Assembly: GCA_038061695.1 (NCBI GenBank)
Contig: JBBTYT010000005.1
Span: forward strand, 1 to 61,076
Direction of reading: 5' to 3'
DNA length: 61,076 nucleotides
DNA from: M10-OD1-4 sp038061695
GTDB taxonomy: Bacteria > Patescibacteriota > Minisyncoccia > GWC2-36-17 > M10-OD1-4
In this document: one piece after another, positions 1-7,805 of the stretch
Position numbering within the stretch: position 1 is the first letter of the stretch
Layout: every line of letters starts with the position of its first letter
Notes under the pieces: model-generated
Databases searched by the model: none
The model's input: only the letters and a program-made list of their open reading frames with translations
Told to the model about the DNA's origin: nothing
Program-made: the position numbers and the translations under genes

Positions 1-51
1 TAAAGGACTCGAGAGTAATAATGTTTTTTCAATGATCTTAATCTATTTTCT

Positions 52-1032
52 TTAAGTATAGTAATTTATAATTTTCTGTGTTAAGATAAGTTGAATTTGA
101 TTATTTATATTTGATATAACTGTATTTATATTGGTTCTACCTGTATTTACATTAGTTCTATATGTATCTATCGTAGTTGATGATAGTCCGGTAGCACTGT
201 CAATTGCGCTGTTTAAGTTTAATAAAAAGTCTCTGATAAGAATAAGACGAGTTTTTGAACTTAAGAGCAAATAGTCAAAATCAGATAATGATGTTAAGCC
301 TGCTATCTCCAACTTAAAAAGACTAACTTGATTTCCGACTATGAATCTATTTTGCTCTAAATTTGCTCTTAGAGAAGCATCAAGAATATTAAATGTTAAT
401 TTAAAATCATTAGGCACCTGCTCTGAGAATATTCCTGTTGTCTTATTATTAACAACGTCATACGCTTTTGTATAAGCATCATTTAAAATATCATCTACGC
501 TATCATAAAGATTTTTTATATCTAAATCTGATTTTTGTTTTATATTTTCTAAATTCGTACTTGCATTAGAGAGTGATTTTTTTGCGTTGGCAACCTTTGT
601 TTCTGAAATCTGTATTTCCTCTGCCCTTGTCCCTTTTTTCATCTCATCGAAAATAGACTCTTGCGTTTTGAACGCATATTCATACTGACTAAGTTGCGCT
701 TTTGCTGAATCCACCCCCGCCTCTGCTTGAGCAAGTTTAGCTAAAAGATCTCCTTTGTCTAAGGAAATTAAAACTTTCCCAGCCTCAACAACATCACCAA
801 TCTTTACATTTATATTAGATACTTTACCTCCTATCTCAAAAGCTAAATCAACACTCTCAACTGGCTTGATACTTCCAGTCACACTGACCTCCTCCACTAT
901 ATCTGACATCTTAATAATAAAAGATTCGTAAGTTAATTCTTTCTCGCCACCTAAGGAAATATAAGAAAAAATAATAATCGCTAAAATAGCAAAAGAAATT
1001 ACAATATATTTTTTTATTATAAAATTCATCAT
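52..1032 (-). CDS. HlyD-type membrane fusion (periplasmic adaptor) protein, C-terminally truncated
   Basis: This is the N-terminal part of an adaptor that would link an inner-membrane exporter (MacB or RND type) to the outside. A membrane anchor spans about residues 8-28. It is followed by the first half of a biotinyl-lipoyl-like fold around residues 50-95 (GGKVSNINVKIGDVVEAG) and a long alpha-helical hairpin. The second lipoyl half and the beta-barrel expected after the hairpin are missing: the frame stops at residue 326. A +1 shift just before the stop opens a frame that runs to the window edge, so a frameshift or a natural truncation are both possible. No exporter gene is visible; it could lie to the left. 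Confidence 0.7.
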   Translation of the reverse strand: MMNFIIKKYIVISFAILAIIIFSYISLGGEKELTYESFIIKMSDIVEEVSVTGSIKPVESVDLAFEIGGKVSNINVKIGDVVEAGKVLISLDKGDLLAKLAQAEAGVDSAKAQLSQYEYAFKTQESIFDEMKKGTRAEEIQISETKVANAKKSLSNASTNLENIKQKSDLDIKNLYDSVDDILNDAYTKAYDVVNNKTTGIFSEQVPNDFKLTFNILDASLRANLEQNRFIVGNQVSLFKLEIAGLTSLSDFDYLLLSSKTRLILIRDFLLNLNSAIDSATGLSSTTIDTYRTNVNTGRTNINTVISNINNQIQLILTQKIINYYT

Positions 1033-1282
1033 ATTAATTTTATACGATCACCATTAAAAGCTTTCTGTATTTGTTTGCATAAAGATACCGCCAACTGATT
1101 TTCTGTTGTGCAAATATAAATAACTCCATCTCTTCATATATTTATAATGCTTAATACTCTTAATTGTAAGTATAGCTCTTTATAATAATCTATTCAATAT
1201 TTTATATTTTATGTGAAGGGTGGAATATTTCAAAATTTCTGTTATTATAATATAATATTAAAAAAAATAATCTATATTTATT

Positions 1283-2008
1283 ATGAGAGGAGTAATAATC
1301 GCCGGAGGAAAAGGCTCAAGGCTTTATCCATTAACAAAAACAATAAACAAAAGCTTACTGCCAATCTACGACAAACCAATGATTTATTATTCTATTCTAA
1401 TGCTTGCTAATGTCGGCATCAAAGAAATCTTAATAGTTACCGGCACAGAACATTCAGGACAATTTATAAATCTGCTTGGATCCGGAGATGCGTTTGGTGT
1501 AAAACTTCACTATGAAGTGCAAAGAGATCCTCTTGGACCGGCTGACGCCATCAATGTTGCAAAAGATTTTGCCAGAAAAGAAAAAATTATTGTCATCTTT
1601 GCAGACAACATATTTGAAGATGATATCAAAAAAGCTTGTCAGAATTTTAAAAATCAAAAATCAGGAGCAAAGATATTTTTAAAAGAAGTTTCTGATCCTG
1701 GAAGATTCGGCGTTGCAGAGGTGAAACATGGTAAAGTTGTTGCTATTGAAGAAAAGCCGAAAAAACCAAAAAGCAATTTAGCTGTTGTTGGACTTTACAT
1801 GTACGATGAAAAGGCATTTGATATTATAAGCGGACTCAAGCCTTCTAACAGAGGCGAGTATGAGGTTACGGATCTTAACAACCATTACATTAAAAATAAT
1901 AAAATGACATACGAAATTCTTAACGGTCACTGGACTGATGCCGGAACTTTTGATTCACTTCTTGCTGTTAATAATTGGATCGCAGAGAAAAGCAAAAAAG
2001 AAAAATAA
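1283..2008 (+). CDS. RmlA-like sugar-1-phosphate nucleotidyltransferase (short form)
   Basis: Probable glucose-1-phosphate thymidylyltransferase-type enzyme, which makes NDP-sugars for surface glycans. The nucleotide-binding signature GGKGSRLYPLT is at residues 8-18, a QRDPLGPADAI motif at about 80-90, the metal-binding ADNIF at 107-111 and HWTDAGTFDSL near 214-224. At 241 residues it is shorter than typical RmlA (about 290) and lacks the C-terminal extension, so the exact sugar and nucleotide are uncertain. Its stop codon overlaps the start of the DedA gene (TAATG), indicating translational coupling. The glycan polymerase and flippase genes at 47.9-52.0 kb could use its product. Confidence 0.85.
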   Translation: MRGVIIAGGKGSRLYPLTKTINKSLLPIYDKPMIYYSILMLANVGIKEILIVTGTEHSGQFINLLGSGDAFGVKLHYEVQRDPLGPADAINVAKDFARKEKIIVIFADNIFEDDIKKACQNFKNQKSGAKIFLKEVSDPGRFGVAEVKHGKVVAIEEKPKKPKSNLAVVGLYMYDEKAFDIISGLKPSNRGEYEVTDLNNHYIKNNKMTYEILNGHWTDAGTFDSLLAVNNWIAEKSKKEK

Positions 2009-2694
2009 TGACAGATATAGCAATTTTTCAAAAAATTTATGAATTTGTTATGGAAAACAAAGCATTGAGCTATTGGATTATTTTTTTATCCACACTTCTT
2101 GAAACAACCGTATTCATAGGACTTTTCATACCAGCAATCATACTTATAATAGTCTCTGGATTTATTGCGTATAATGGCTATCTTGATGGATCATTAATTA
2201 TATTTATCGCGATTCTTGGAGCAATAATTGGAGATACTCTGAATTATTTTCTTGGAAAATATTATAAAAATAAGAATAGATCCGGACAAACGACATTGAT
2301 AGAAAAAATATTTAAGCAGAAAAAATATTTAAATTATTCAAAAGAATTCTTTCAAAAACATGGTGGTAAAAGCATATTGCTTGGAAGATTTATAGGAATC
2401 ATAAGACCCTTCATATCATTTATAGCCGGTAGCTCAGAGATGCCATTAGGAAAATTTATGTACTTTAATATCATCGGGGCGATTATTTGTATTCTAATTT
2501 ATTTTGAAATAGGATATTTATTCGGCTCAAGCATTGAAATACTTATAAATTCACTTGAAAGAATAGAATATTTTCTTTTGATAGCACTACTTATTCTCTT
2601 ATCATTTTTATATTTAAGAAGTATATTTAAAAGAAAGATAAAATCTGAGATTTTAAAAAAGTCCAATGAATTATTGAAGAAAATAGAAGAATAA
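2008..2694 (+). CDS. DedA family (SNARE-associated/VTT domain) membrane protein
   Basis: A polytopic membrane protein of about 228 residues. DedA proteins are thought to act in lipid-carrier or phospholipid translocation and envelope homeostasis. The sequence shows hydrophobic segments near residues 18-55, 60-80, 130-160 and 185-210. It also has the family's conserved ETTVFIGLFIPAI and GRFIGIIRPFISFIAGSSEMP stretches; the latter carries the G-x-R-F-x-P-x-x-R-like motif in modified form. An in-frame ATG exists 33 bases upstream, but the start here was chosen because it gives the TAATG overlap with the preceding gene. Confidence 0.85.
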   Translation: MTDIAIFQKIYEFVMENKALSYWIIFLSTLLETTVFIGLFIPAIILIIVSGFIAYNGYLDGSLIIFIAILGAIIGDTLNYFLGKYYKNKNRSGQTTLIEKIFKQKKYLNYSKEFFQKHGGKSILLGRFIGIIRPFISFIAGSSEMPLGKFMYFNIIGAIICILIYFEIGYLFGSSIEILINSLERIEYFLLIALLILLSFLYLRSIFKRKIKSEILKKSNELLKKIEE

Positions 2695-2717
2695 AAAATA
2701 ACGATGTATAACTATTT

Positions 2718-4112
2718 TTATTCTAGAGACTTCTTCAAATAATCCTTTAAAATATCTATCTTCACTCTTTCTTGCTTCATAGTATCTCTGTCACGAACAG
2801 TAACAGAATTATCATCAAGGGATTCAAAGTCAATCGTTATACAATAAGGAGTTCCTATTTCATCTTGTCTTCTATATCTCTTTCCTACATTTCCACTATC
2901 ATCAAATTCACACATAAAACTTTTTTTAAGTTCATCAAATATATCTCTGGCCTTATTTACAAGCTCTGGCTTATTTTTAAGAAGCGGAAAAACTGCCACT
3001 TTTACAGGAGCTATTTTTTTTGCAAATTTCATAACAACCCTCAACTCTCCATCAATTTCTTCTTCCGTATAAGCCTCTGTCAATATTGCAAGCATAGTTC
3101 TTCCTACGCCAACAGATGATTCTATTATATGTGGCACAAATTCCTCATTTGTCTTAGGGTCTCTATACAAAAGTTTTTCACCTGAATATTTTGAATGTTG
3201 AGAGAGATCATAATCACTCCTTGCATGAATACCCTCAAGCTCCTTAAAACCAAACGGAAAATTATATTCTATATCGTATGCCTCCTTCGCATAAAAAACA
3301 AAATTTTTATGTTTCTTCCACTTTAGATTTTCCTCTTTTATCCCAAGATATTTTACATAATAATCCCATCTATACTCCTTCAATTTTTCATATTCCAACA
3401 TCTCATCTTTTGGATTTACAAAATATTGCATTTCCATCTGTTCAAATTCGCGTGTTCTAAATATAAATTGCCTTGCGGTTATTTCATTACGAAAAGCCTT
3501 TCCGACTTGTGCTATGCCAAAAGGAACTTTTACTCTTGTGGAATCAAGAACATTTTTATAATTCACATAAATACCTTGACATGTTTCTCCTCTTAAGTAA
3601 GAAGGGTTTTCATTTGCGTTTCCTGTAAAATTTCCCAAATTTGACTTTACTAATAAATTAAACTTTTTTACATTCGTAAAATCAGAACCTCCGCATTTTT
3701 GACATTTTACCTTATTTTTATTTTCAAAAAATAATTTATTTATCTCATCCTCAGACATTTTTTCATCAGCCATTATCCCAGCCTCTTCAAGAAGATGATC
3801 AACTCTTAATCTGCTATTGCATTTCTTGCACTCGGTTAAAGGATCTGAAAATCCTGAAATATGTCCGCTTGCTTCCCAAATCTTCGGATGCATAAAAATA
3901 GATGAATCAAGCCCGATTATATCCTCTCTCAATTGAACCATATATCTCCACCATTCATTTTTCAAAGCATTCTCAAGCTCAACTCCATAAGGTCCATAAT
4001 CATACACTGCAGAAAAACCGCCATAAATTTCAGATGATGGATAAACAAAACCCCTCCTCTTGCAAAGAGATATTATTTTTTTCATTAAATCCTGCTCTAC
4101 TTCTTTCTCCAT
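2718..4112 (-). CDS. glyS: Glycyl-tRNA synthetase, alpha2 class II type
   Basis: Charges tRNA-Gly with glycine in the cytoplasm. Class II motif 2 is visible as FRNEITARQFIFRTREFEQMEM and motif 3 as ESSVGVGRTMLAIL. A zinc-type insert carries two CxxC pairs (CKKC, CQKC), and a C-terminal anticodon-binding domain begins near residue 370 (VKVAVFPLLKNKPELV). The length of 464 fits the single-chain homodimeric enzyme rather than the alpha2-beta2 bacterial form. The gene diverges from a tRNA-Gly gene about 100 bases away, placing enzyme and substrate side by side. Confidence 0.95.
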   Translation of the reverse strand: MEKEVEQDLMKKIISLCKRRGFVYPSSEIYGGFSAVYDYGPYGVELENALKNEWWRYMVQLREDIIGLDSSIFMHPKIWEASGHISGFSDPLTECKKCNSRLRVDHLLEEAGIMADEKMSEDEINKLFFENKNKVKCQKCGGSDFTNVKKFNLLVKSNLGNFTGNANENPSYLRGETCQGIYVNYKNVLDSTRVKVPFGIAQVGKAFRNEITARQFIFRTREFEQMEMQYFVNPKDEMLEYEKLKEYRWDYYVKYLGIKEENLKWKKHKNFVFYAKEAYDIEYNFPFGFKELEGIHARSDYDLSQHSKYSGEKLLYRDPKTNEEFVPHIIESSVGVGRTMLAILTEAYTEEEIDGELRVVMKFAKKIAPVKVAVFPLLKNKPELVNKARDIFDELKKSFMCEFDDSGNVGKRYRRQDEIGTPYCITIDFESLDDNSVTVRDRDTMKQERVKIDILKDYLKKSLE

Positions 4113-4166
4113 AATAAAAACATTCTACTTTATTCAAAGACAAAAATCAATTAAAGGATCTGCCTA

Positions 4167-4194
4167 TTGAAAAAATCTAAAAATTATGTAAAAT
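4167..4194 (+). promoter_or_regulatory. Candidate promoter for tRNA-Gly
   Basis: TTGAAA, a 16-base spacer and TAAAAT lie 22 bases before the tRNA. The position is right for tRNA transcription; the match is moderate. Confidence 0.4.
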
Positions 4195-4216
4195 AAAGAT
4201 ACTAAAAAGAGAATAA

Positions 4217-4291
4217 GCGGGCATCGTATAATGGCTATTATCTCTGCCTTCCAAGCAGATGATCGGGGTTCGAATCCCCGTGCCCGCTCCA
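4217..4291 (+). tRNA. tRNA-Gly(TCC)
   Basis: A full cloverleaf can be folded. The acceptor stem is GCGGGCA paired with TGCCCGC, the anticodon stem TCTGC/GCAGA encloses the loop CTTCCAA (anticodon TCC), and the T-arm is CGGGG-TTCGAAT-CCCCG. The discriminator is T and CCA is encoded in the DNA. The gene is divergent from glyS and is followed by a terminator-like hairpin. Confidence 0.97.
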
Positions 4292-4326
4292 AAAAAATAA
4301 ATTTTGTTTCTCTGAAAATATAACAT

Positions 4327-4353
4327 ACAATCTTGACGAGATTGTTTTTATTT
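4327..4353 (+). terminator. Rho-independent terminator after tRNA-Gly
   Basis: The stem ACAATCT/AGATTGT has a 5-base loop (TGACG) and is followed by TTTTATTTT. The right half overlaps the -35 box of the next promoter, so the element may also act as an operator. Confidence 0.6.
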
Positions 4354-4361
4354 TGTATCAT
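4333..4361 (+). promoter_or_regulatory. Promoter of the DUF218/YdcF gene
   Basis: TTGACG, a 17-base spacer and TATCAT. The -35 box lies inside the inverted repeat CAATCT-N5-AGATTG. A strong ribosome binding site (AGGAGGTG) precedes the ATG at 4406. Confidence 0.6.
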
Positions 4362-4405
4362 ATAGTAAATAAAGTTGATCTTTTACAATCCATAGGAGGT
4401 GAAAA

Positions 4406-4939
4406 ATGGCTGAAAAAAATGTTTTGGTTGTTGTGCTTGGGTACGGGTGTCATCTCACCGAACCCATGAAGCATTATCTTGATCTAGTTATTGATTTCTC
4501 GGAAATCTCCGATGTCGTGGCTATCGTTACTACTGGCGGATATACGAACCGGAAAAATGCGCCTGGAGTTAGTGAGGCTGGAATGATGGCAGATTACCTG
4601 AAGGAGTGTGGTGTTGTTGTTCCTCTTATCTTGGAGGAATCCTCTGTAACGACGAACCAAAACCTGCAAAGTATTACTCGGGTCATCAGTGAGAGAAATT
4701 TTGACTACAAGCGATTGGTGATTTTTTGCGATGGTGCGAGAAGCATCAAAGTGAAAATTCTTGCACGACTCATTCTAGGCCATTGGCCCGAAGTGATGAC
4801 ATACGAGCTAACGAAAAGTTTTATCGCGAAACTCAAACAACTTTTCATTGCAACGCCGTTTGATGTTCTTGCTTCGAAGTTTCCATTTTTCGAAAAAATG
4901 GAACTTCGGAGAAAAGAACGCATTATGAATAGCAGTTGA
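4406..4939 (+). CDS. YdcF/DUF218-like protein
   Basis: A short DUF218 (ElyC/SanA/YdcF) family member whose biochemical role is not settled; some relatives act in envelope maintenance. The core is visible as VVVLGYG at residues 8-14, TTGGYT near 42-47, SEAGMMADYL near 57-66, and EESSVTTNQNLQ near 78-89, which is the conserved E-x-S-x-x-T-x-x-N signature. No signal peptide or membrane helix is seen, unlike SanA-type members. The gene stands alone with its own promoter, an unusually strong Shine-Dalgarno (AGGAGGTG) and a strong terminator. It is visibly richer in G+C than neighbours such as glyS, which suggests recent acquisition next to tRNA-Gly. Confidence 0.75.
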   Translation: MAEKNVLVVVLGYGCHLTEPMKHYLDLVIDFSEISDVVAIVTTGGYTNRKNAPGVSEAGMMADYLKECGVVVPLILEESSVTTNQNLQSITRVISERNFDYKRLVIFCDGARSIKVKILARLILGHWPEVMTYELTKSFIAKLKQLFIATPFDVLASKFPFFEKMELRRKERIMNSS

Positions 4940-4961
4940 AATTGAAATATAAACAATAGTT

Positions 4962-4994
4962 GAGAGGAGACACCACGTGCTCCTCTCTTTTCTT
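4962..4994 (+). terminator. Strong rho-independent terminator
   Basis: The stem GAGAGGAG/CTCCTCTC is extended across a bulged A by CAC/GTG and followed by TTTTCTT. It closes the DUF218 transcription unit. Confidence 0.85.
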
Positions 4995-5036
4995 AAGCAG
5001 TAAAAATCGCTACAATCAATAAAAGAAAACGATACT

Positions 5037-6059
5037 ATGAGCAACAAAATAACCGAAAAATACTTTACTCAAGATGACTTCTCTCAACGGGAAGCTGACG
5101 TTTTAGCGCAAGTTACAAGCGAGACTGGATTCGTCGTGGAAAAGGAAATTTTTCGTGGCATGATTTACGACAAGACCAAAGTTGGTAGCCTAATTTACAA
5201 GGGCATGTTGAATGGCGAACCAGCCGTACTAAAACTTCAAGGACTGAAGCCGGAAGTTGATGAAGGCAAAATCGTCCGACACTTTACCGATCAAAATAAG
5301 AGTAACCTAATTCATGTTCCCATTATATACAGACATAAGCCGTGGAGCGAAGAACGTGGATATGGCTATCTCATCACCAAATATATTGACGCGCCGAAGA
5401 TTTTCGAGATGCCGTTCGCCAGCACGGAGCAAATGCTGGATTTCGCCCGTTTCTACCAAGAGTATCGAACTTCTGCGCTTACGCGTTCTTGGATTGAACC
5501 AGAGACAAAAGACAGCTTGGTATTTACAGTTCATAGGGTAGACCACTGGCGAAAAATATCCGAATATAAAAAGCGAATAAACTTGAAAGACTATGCACCG
5601 TATCTTGTCAGATATTATCCGCTGGCAGTCAAACATTTATCATCGATTCCAATGGTTTTCTGTCACGGTCATCTTACCGCGAACGACATCTACTGTTTGC
5701 CCGATGGTTCTTTTGTAGTTCTCTCAAATTTGTTCTGGTCATATCGTCCGCAGTGGTACGATCTCGCGTTCAACATCTGGAGTTGCCTGATGCATATTCG
5801 AGACACCGACTACACTTTTGAGCAACTATTGGAATATATCTCAAAGTGGCTTGCCGTCTATCACACAATTCCGGTCGTGCAACAAGACAAGGATTTTGAA
5901 CGCAAAATAAACGCTCTTCTCCTTGAACGAACAATAGGCGCAATATTGGTTGATTTGGGGGCAAATGACTTCTATGAAAAAGAAGAAAATAAACCTTACT
6001 TCAAACATCTTCTTAATCTGCACCAGCAGTTATTTGATCATCTGGTGAAAAAACTATAA
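5037..6059 (+). CDS. Aminoglycoside phosphotransferase/choline kinase-fold protein, catalytic loop degenerate
   Basis: A 340-residue protein that looks like the APH/choline kinase superfamily. A beta-strand with a candidate ATP-binding lysine is at AVLKLQGLK (about residues 63-71). A catalytic-loop equivalent reads CHGHLTANDIY starting at residue 209. The canonical loop is HGDxxxxN with a downstream ID metal-binding Asp. Here the catalytic Asp is His212, the Asn position is Asp217, and the downstream motif reads VVLSNLFW instead of IDWE. It is therefore probably a pseudokinase or has altered chemistry; the substrate is unknown. Moderate G+C and separate terminators set it and the preceding DUF218 gene apart from their surroundings. 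Confidence 0.6.
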   Translation: MSNKITEKYFTQDDFSQREADVLAQVTSETGFVVEKEIFRGMIYDKTKVGSLIYKGMLNGEPAVLKLQGLKPEVDEGKIVRHFTDQNKSNLIHVPIIYRHKPWSEERGYGYLITKYIDAPKIFEMPFASTEQMLDFARFYQEYRTSALTRSWIEPETKDSLVFTVHRVDHWRKISEYKKRINLKDYAPYLVRYYPLAVKHLSSIPMVFCHGHLTANDIYCLPDGSFVVLSNLFWSYRPQWYDLAFNIWSCLMHIRDTDYTFEQLLEYISKWLAVYHTIPVVQQDKDFERKINALLLERTIGAILVDLGANDFYEKEENKPYFKHLLNLHQQLFDHLVKKL

Positions 6060-6074
6060 ACTGCATAACCACAC

Positions 6075-6106
6075 AGCGCTTGCCGAAATTCGGTAAGCGC
6101 TTTTTT
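6075..6106 (+). terminator. Rho-independent terminator after the phosphotransferase-like gene
   Basis: Twelve-base arms starting AGCGCTTGCCGA and ending TCGGTAAGCGCT pair with one G-U wobble and an AAT loop, followed by a T run. The hairpin also lies 3' of the convergent CNNM-type gene. Confidence 0.85.
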
Positions 6107-6120
6107 ATTTTTGTTTTTTA

Positions 6121-7146
6121 TTAGTTTATCTTTCTTGATGAAGAGTTAATTATATTACCTAAAGCTTTTTTTCTTAAACTTATAAACTCATCTTTCTCAT
6201 CAATTATATCACCTACTAATTTCTCCAGAACATCCTCCAGCGTAACAATCCCTGCTGTCCCACCAAATCTATCTTTTACTATAGCCAAATGAAAACGTTT
6301 CTTTTGAAATAAAGGCAAAAGCTCATCCGCCTTAGTATCTTCATAAACAAAAATAGGCGGTGTTGAAAAATCCTTAACATTCACATTACCTCTACCTCTA
6401 TTTAATGCTACGAGCAAATCCTGTCTATGACAAACTCCAACAATATTATCTATACTTCCTGAATAAATTGGAAATCTAGAATTTGACAGATTATAAATTT
6501 CCTCTTTCACTTCATCTAAACTTCTTTCTGCCAATAAAGCGACTACCGACATTTTTGGTGTCATTATATCTTTTGCCTTTATATCATTTAAAGTAAAAAC
6601 TCTATTTATGATATTCATCTCATCCTCCTCTATCGAACCTTCAAGATATCCTAGCTTACTTAATATTTTAAGATCATCTTCTGAAACACTCTTTTTTATC
6701 CTTGAAAACTTACTCGTTATTTTTTCTAAAACCCAAATAATAGGATAGAAAATTCTTGCAGATAAAAGAAGTGGCTTTGCCGTGAAGAGAGAGATTTGTT
6801 CTGCATAATTTTCCCCTATTGTTTTTGGTATTATCTCACCAAAAATTATAATTAAAGATGTGACGATTGCAGATATATATCCAAGCCAAACGCTTCCGAG
6901 AGTTTCAATAGCCACAGCACCAACAAACATACTACCTATTATATTTATAGTATTGTTAAAAATAACCAAAACCGTAATTGGACGCCCCATCCTCTCCTTA
7001 ATCATAACGAGGGATTCGGCACCTCTCTTCTTTTGCTCTCTTAAAATTTGCGCTCTTCTTAAATTAACAGAAAAAAGAGCAGCTTCAATACATGAAAAAA
7101 AAGCAGAACCAATTATTATAACTACTATCAAAATAATAACGCTCAT
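6121..7146 (-). CDS. CNNM/CorC (HlyC/TlyC) family membrane protein
   Basis: A membrane protein with an N-terminal DUF21 (CNNM) transmembrane domain at residues 1-150, with segments near 3-25, 58-80, 85-105 and 125-140. A tandem CBS pair follows at about 190-320 (DIMTPKMSVVALLAERSL; GIVTLEDVLEKLVGDIIDE). The family is linked to Mg/Co transport or efflux with nucleotide sensing through CBS. The usual C-terminal CorC_HlyC transporter-associated domain is absent; the protein ends 20-25 residues after the second CBS. It is transcribed toward the convergent terminator at 6075-6106. Confidence 0.88.
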   Translation of the reverse strand: MSVIILIVVIIIGSAFFSCIEAALFSVNLRRAQILREQKKRGAESLVMIKERMGRPITVLVIFNNTINIIGSMFVGAVAIETLGSVWLGYISAIVTSLIIIFGEIIPKTIGENYAEQISLFTAKPLLLSARIFYPIIWVLEKITSKFSRIKKSVSEDDLKILSKLGYLEGSIEEDEMNIINRVFTLNDIKAKDIMTPKMSVVALLAERSLDEVKEEIYNLSNSRFPIYSGSIDNIVGVCHRQDLLVALNRGRGNVNVKDFSTPPIFVYEDTKADELLPLFQKKRFHLAIVKDRFGGTAGIVTLEDVLEKLVGDIIDEKDEFISLRKKALGNIINSSSRKIN

Positions 7147-7176
7147 TTATATAAAATTAAATTATAATCCTCTAAA

Positions 7177-7213
7177 AGAAAATCCCAAGATAACTCTTGG
7201 GATTTTCTTTCTA
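7177..7213 (-). terminator. Terminator after the HU gene
   Basis: AGAAAATCCCAAGA and its exact complement flank a 4-base loop. On the minus strand it is followed by TTTTCTTTTAG. It separates the HU gene from the CNNM-type gene. Confidence 0.8.
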
Positions 7214-7291
7214 TTTAAACTGCCTCAAAATGTCTATCATAAGTGATAGAATCAAAACCATAATTATAGCAAGCGGTCTAAATTGAAGAAT

Positions 7292-7567
7292 CTATTTTAC
7301 CGCTTCTTTCAAAGCCTTCCCAGCCTTAAATTTAGGAACTGTCACAGCTGCGATTTGAATCTTTTCACCCGTCTTTGGATTTACACCCATTCTAGCTGCT
7401 CTATCAACAACTTTAAAAGCTCCGAATCCTGCAATAGAAACCTCCTCTTTCTTTGAAAGAGTTGCGGTAATTGTATCAAACACTGCATCAACAGCCTCTT
7501 GTGCTGCCTTTTTTGTATCTAATCCTGCCTTTAACTGTACAACCTCGGCTAAAGCATCTTTGTTCAT
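7292..7567 (-). CDS. hup: HU-family DNA-binding protein
   Basis: A 91-residue nucleoid protein that bends and compacts DNA as a dimer. The helical N-terminal dimerisation part (MNKDALAEVVQLKAGLDTKK) is followed by the family signature near residues 46-65 (GFGAFKVVDRAARMGVNPKT) and the DNA-binding beta-arms with GVNPKTGEKIQIAA. The length is typical of HU. It is monocistronic, with its own promoter about 120 bases upstream and a strong terminator downstream. Confidence 0.97.
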   Translation of the reverse strand: MNKDALAEVVQLKAGLDTKKAAQEAVDAVFDTITATLSKKEEVSIAGFGAFKVVDRAARMGVNPKTGEKIQIAAVTVPKFKAGKALKEAVK

Positions 7568-7691
7568 ATTTTTAATATCATTTAATAATTATAAATAATT
7601 AAGCTTACTTCTAATAAGTTTATCTTAAAACTACTATTTAGTAAACTCTACGCATTGTGACCTTTTTTATTTTCAAATACCAATTAACATA

Positions 7692-7720
7692 ATTCTACCA
7701 AAAACCTTTGATTTATGCAA
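7692..7720 (-). promoter_or_regulatory. Promoter of the HU gene
   Basis: Read on the minus strand: TTGCAT, a 17-base spacer and TAGAAT. It predicts a leader of about 118 bases before the HU start. Confidence 0.6.
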
Positions 7721-7805
7721 GATTCTAGCTTCTCATAGCTTAACACGTGTTTATATGCCCTTGTCAATAGCAAACCGCCTATCAAACCAAATAAAAAATT
7801 TAATT

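Noticed and set aside
1213..1410. Short plus-strand frame overlapping the start of the RmlA-like gene
   Set aside because: Overlaps a clear enzyme gene in another frame; low-complexity translation.
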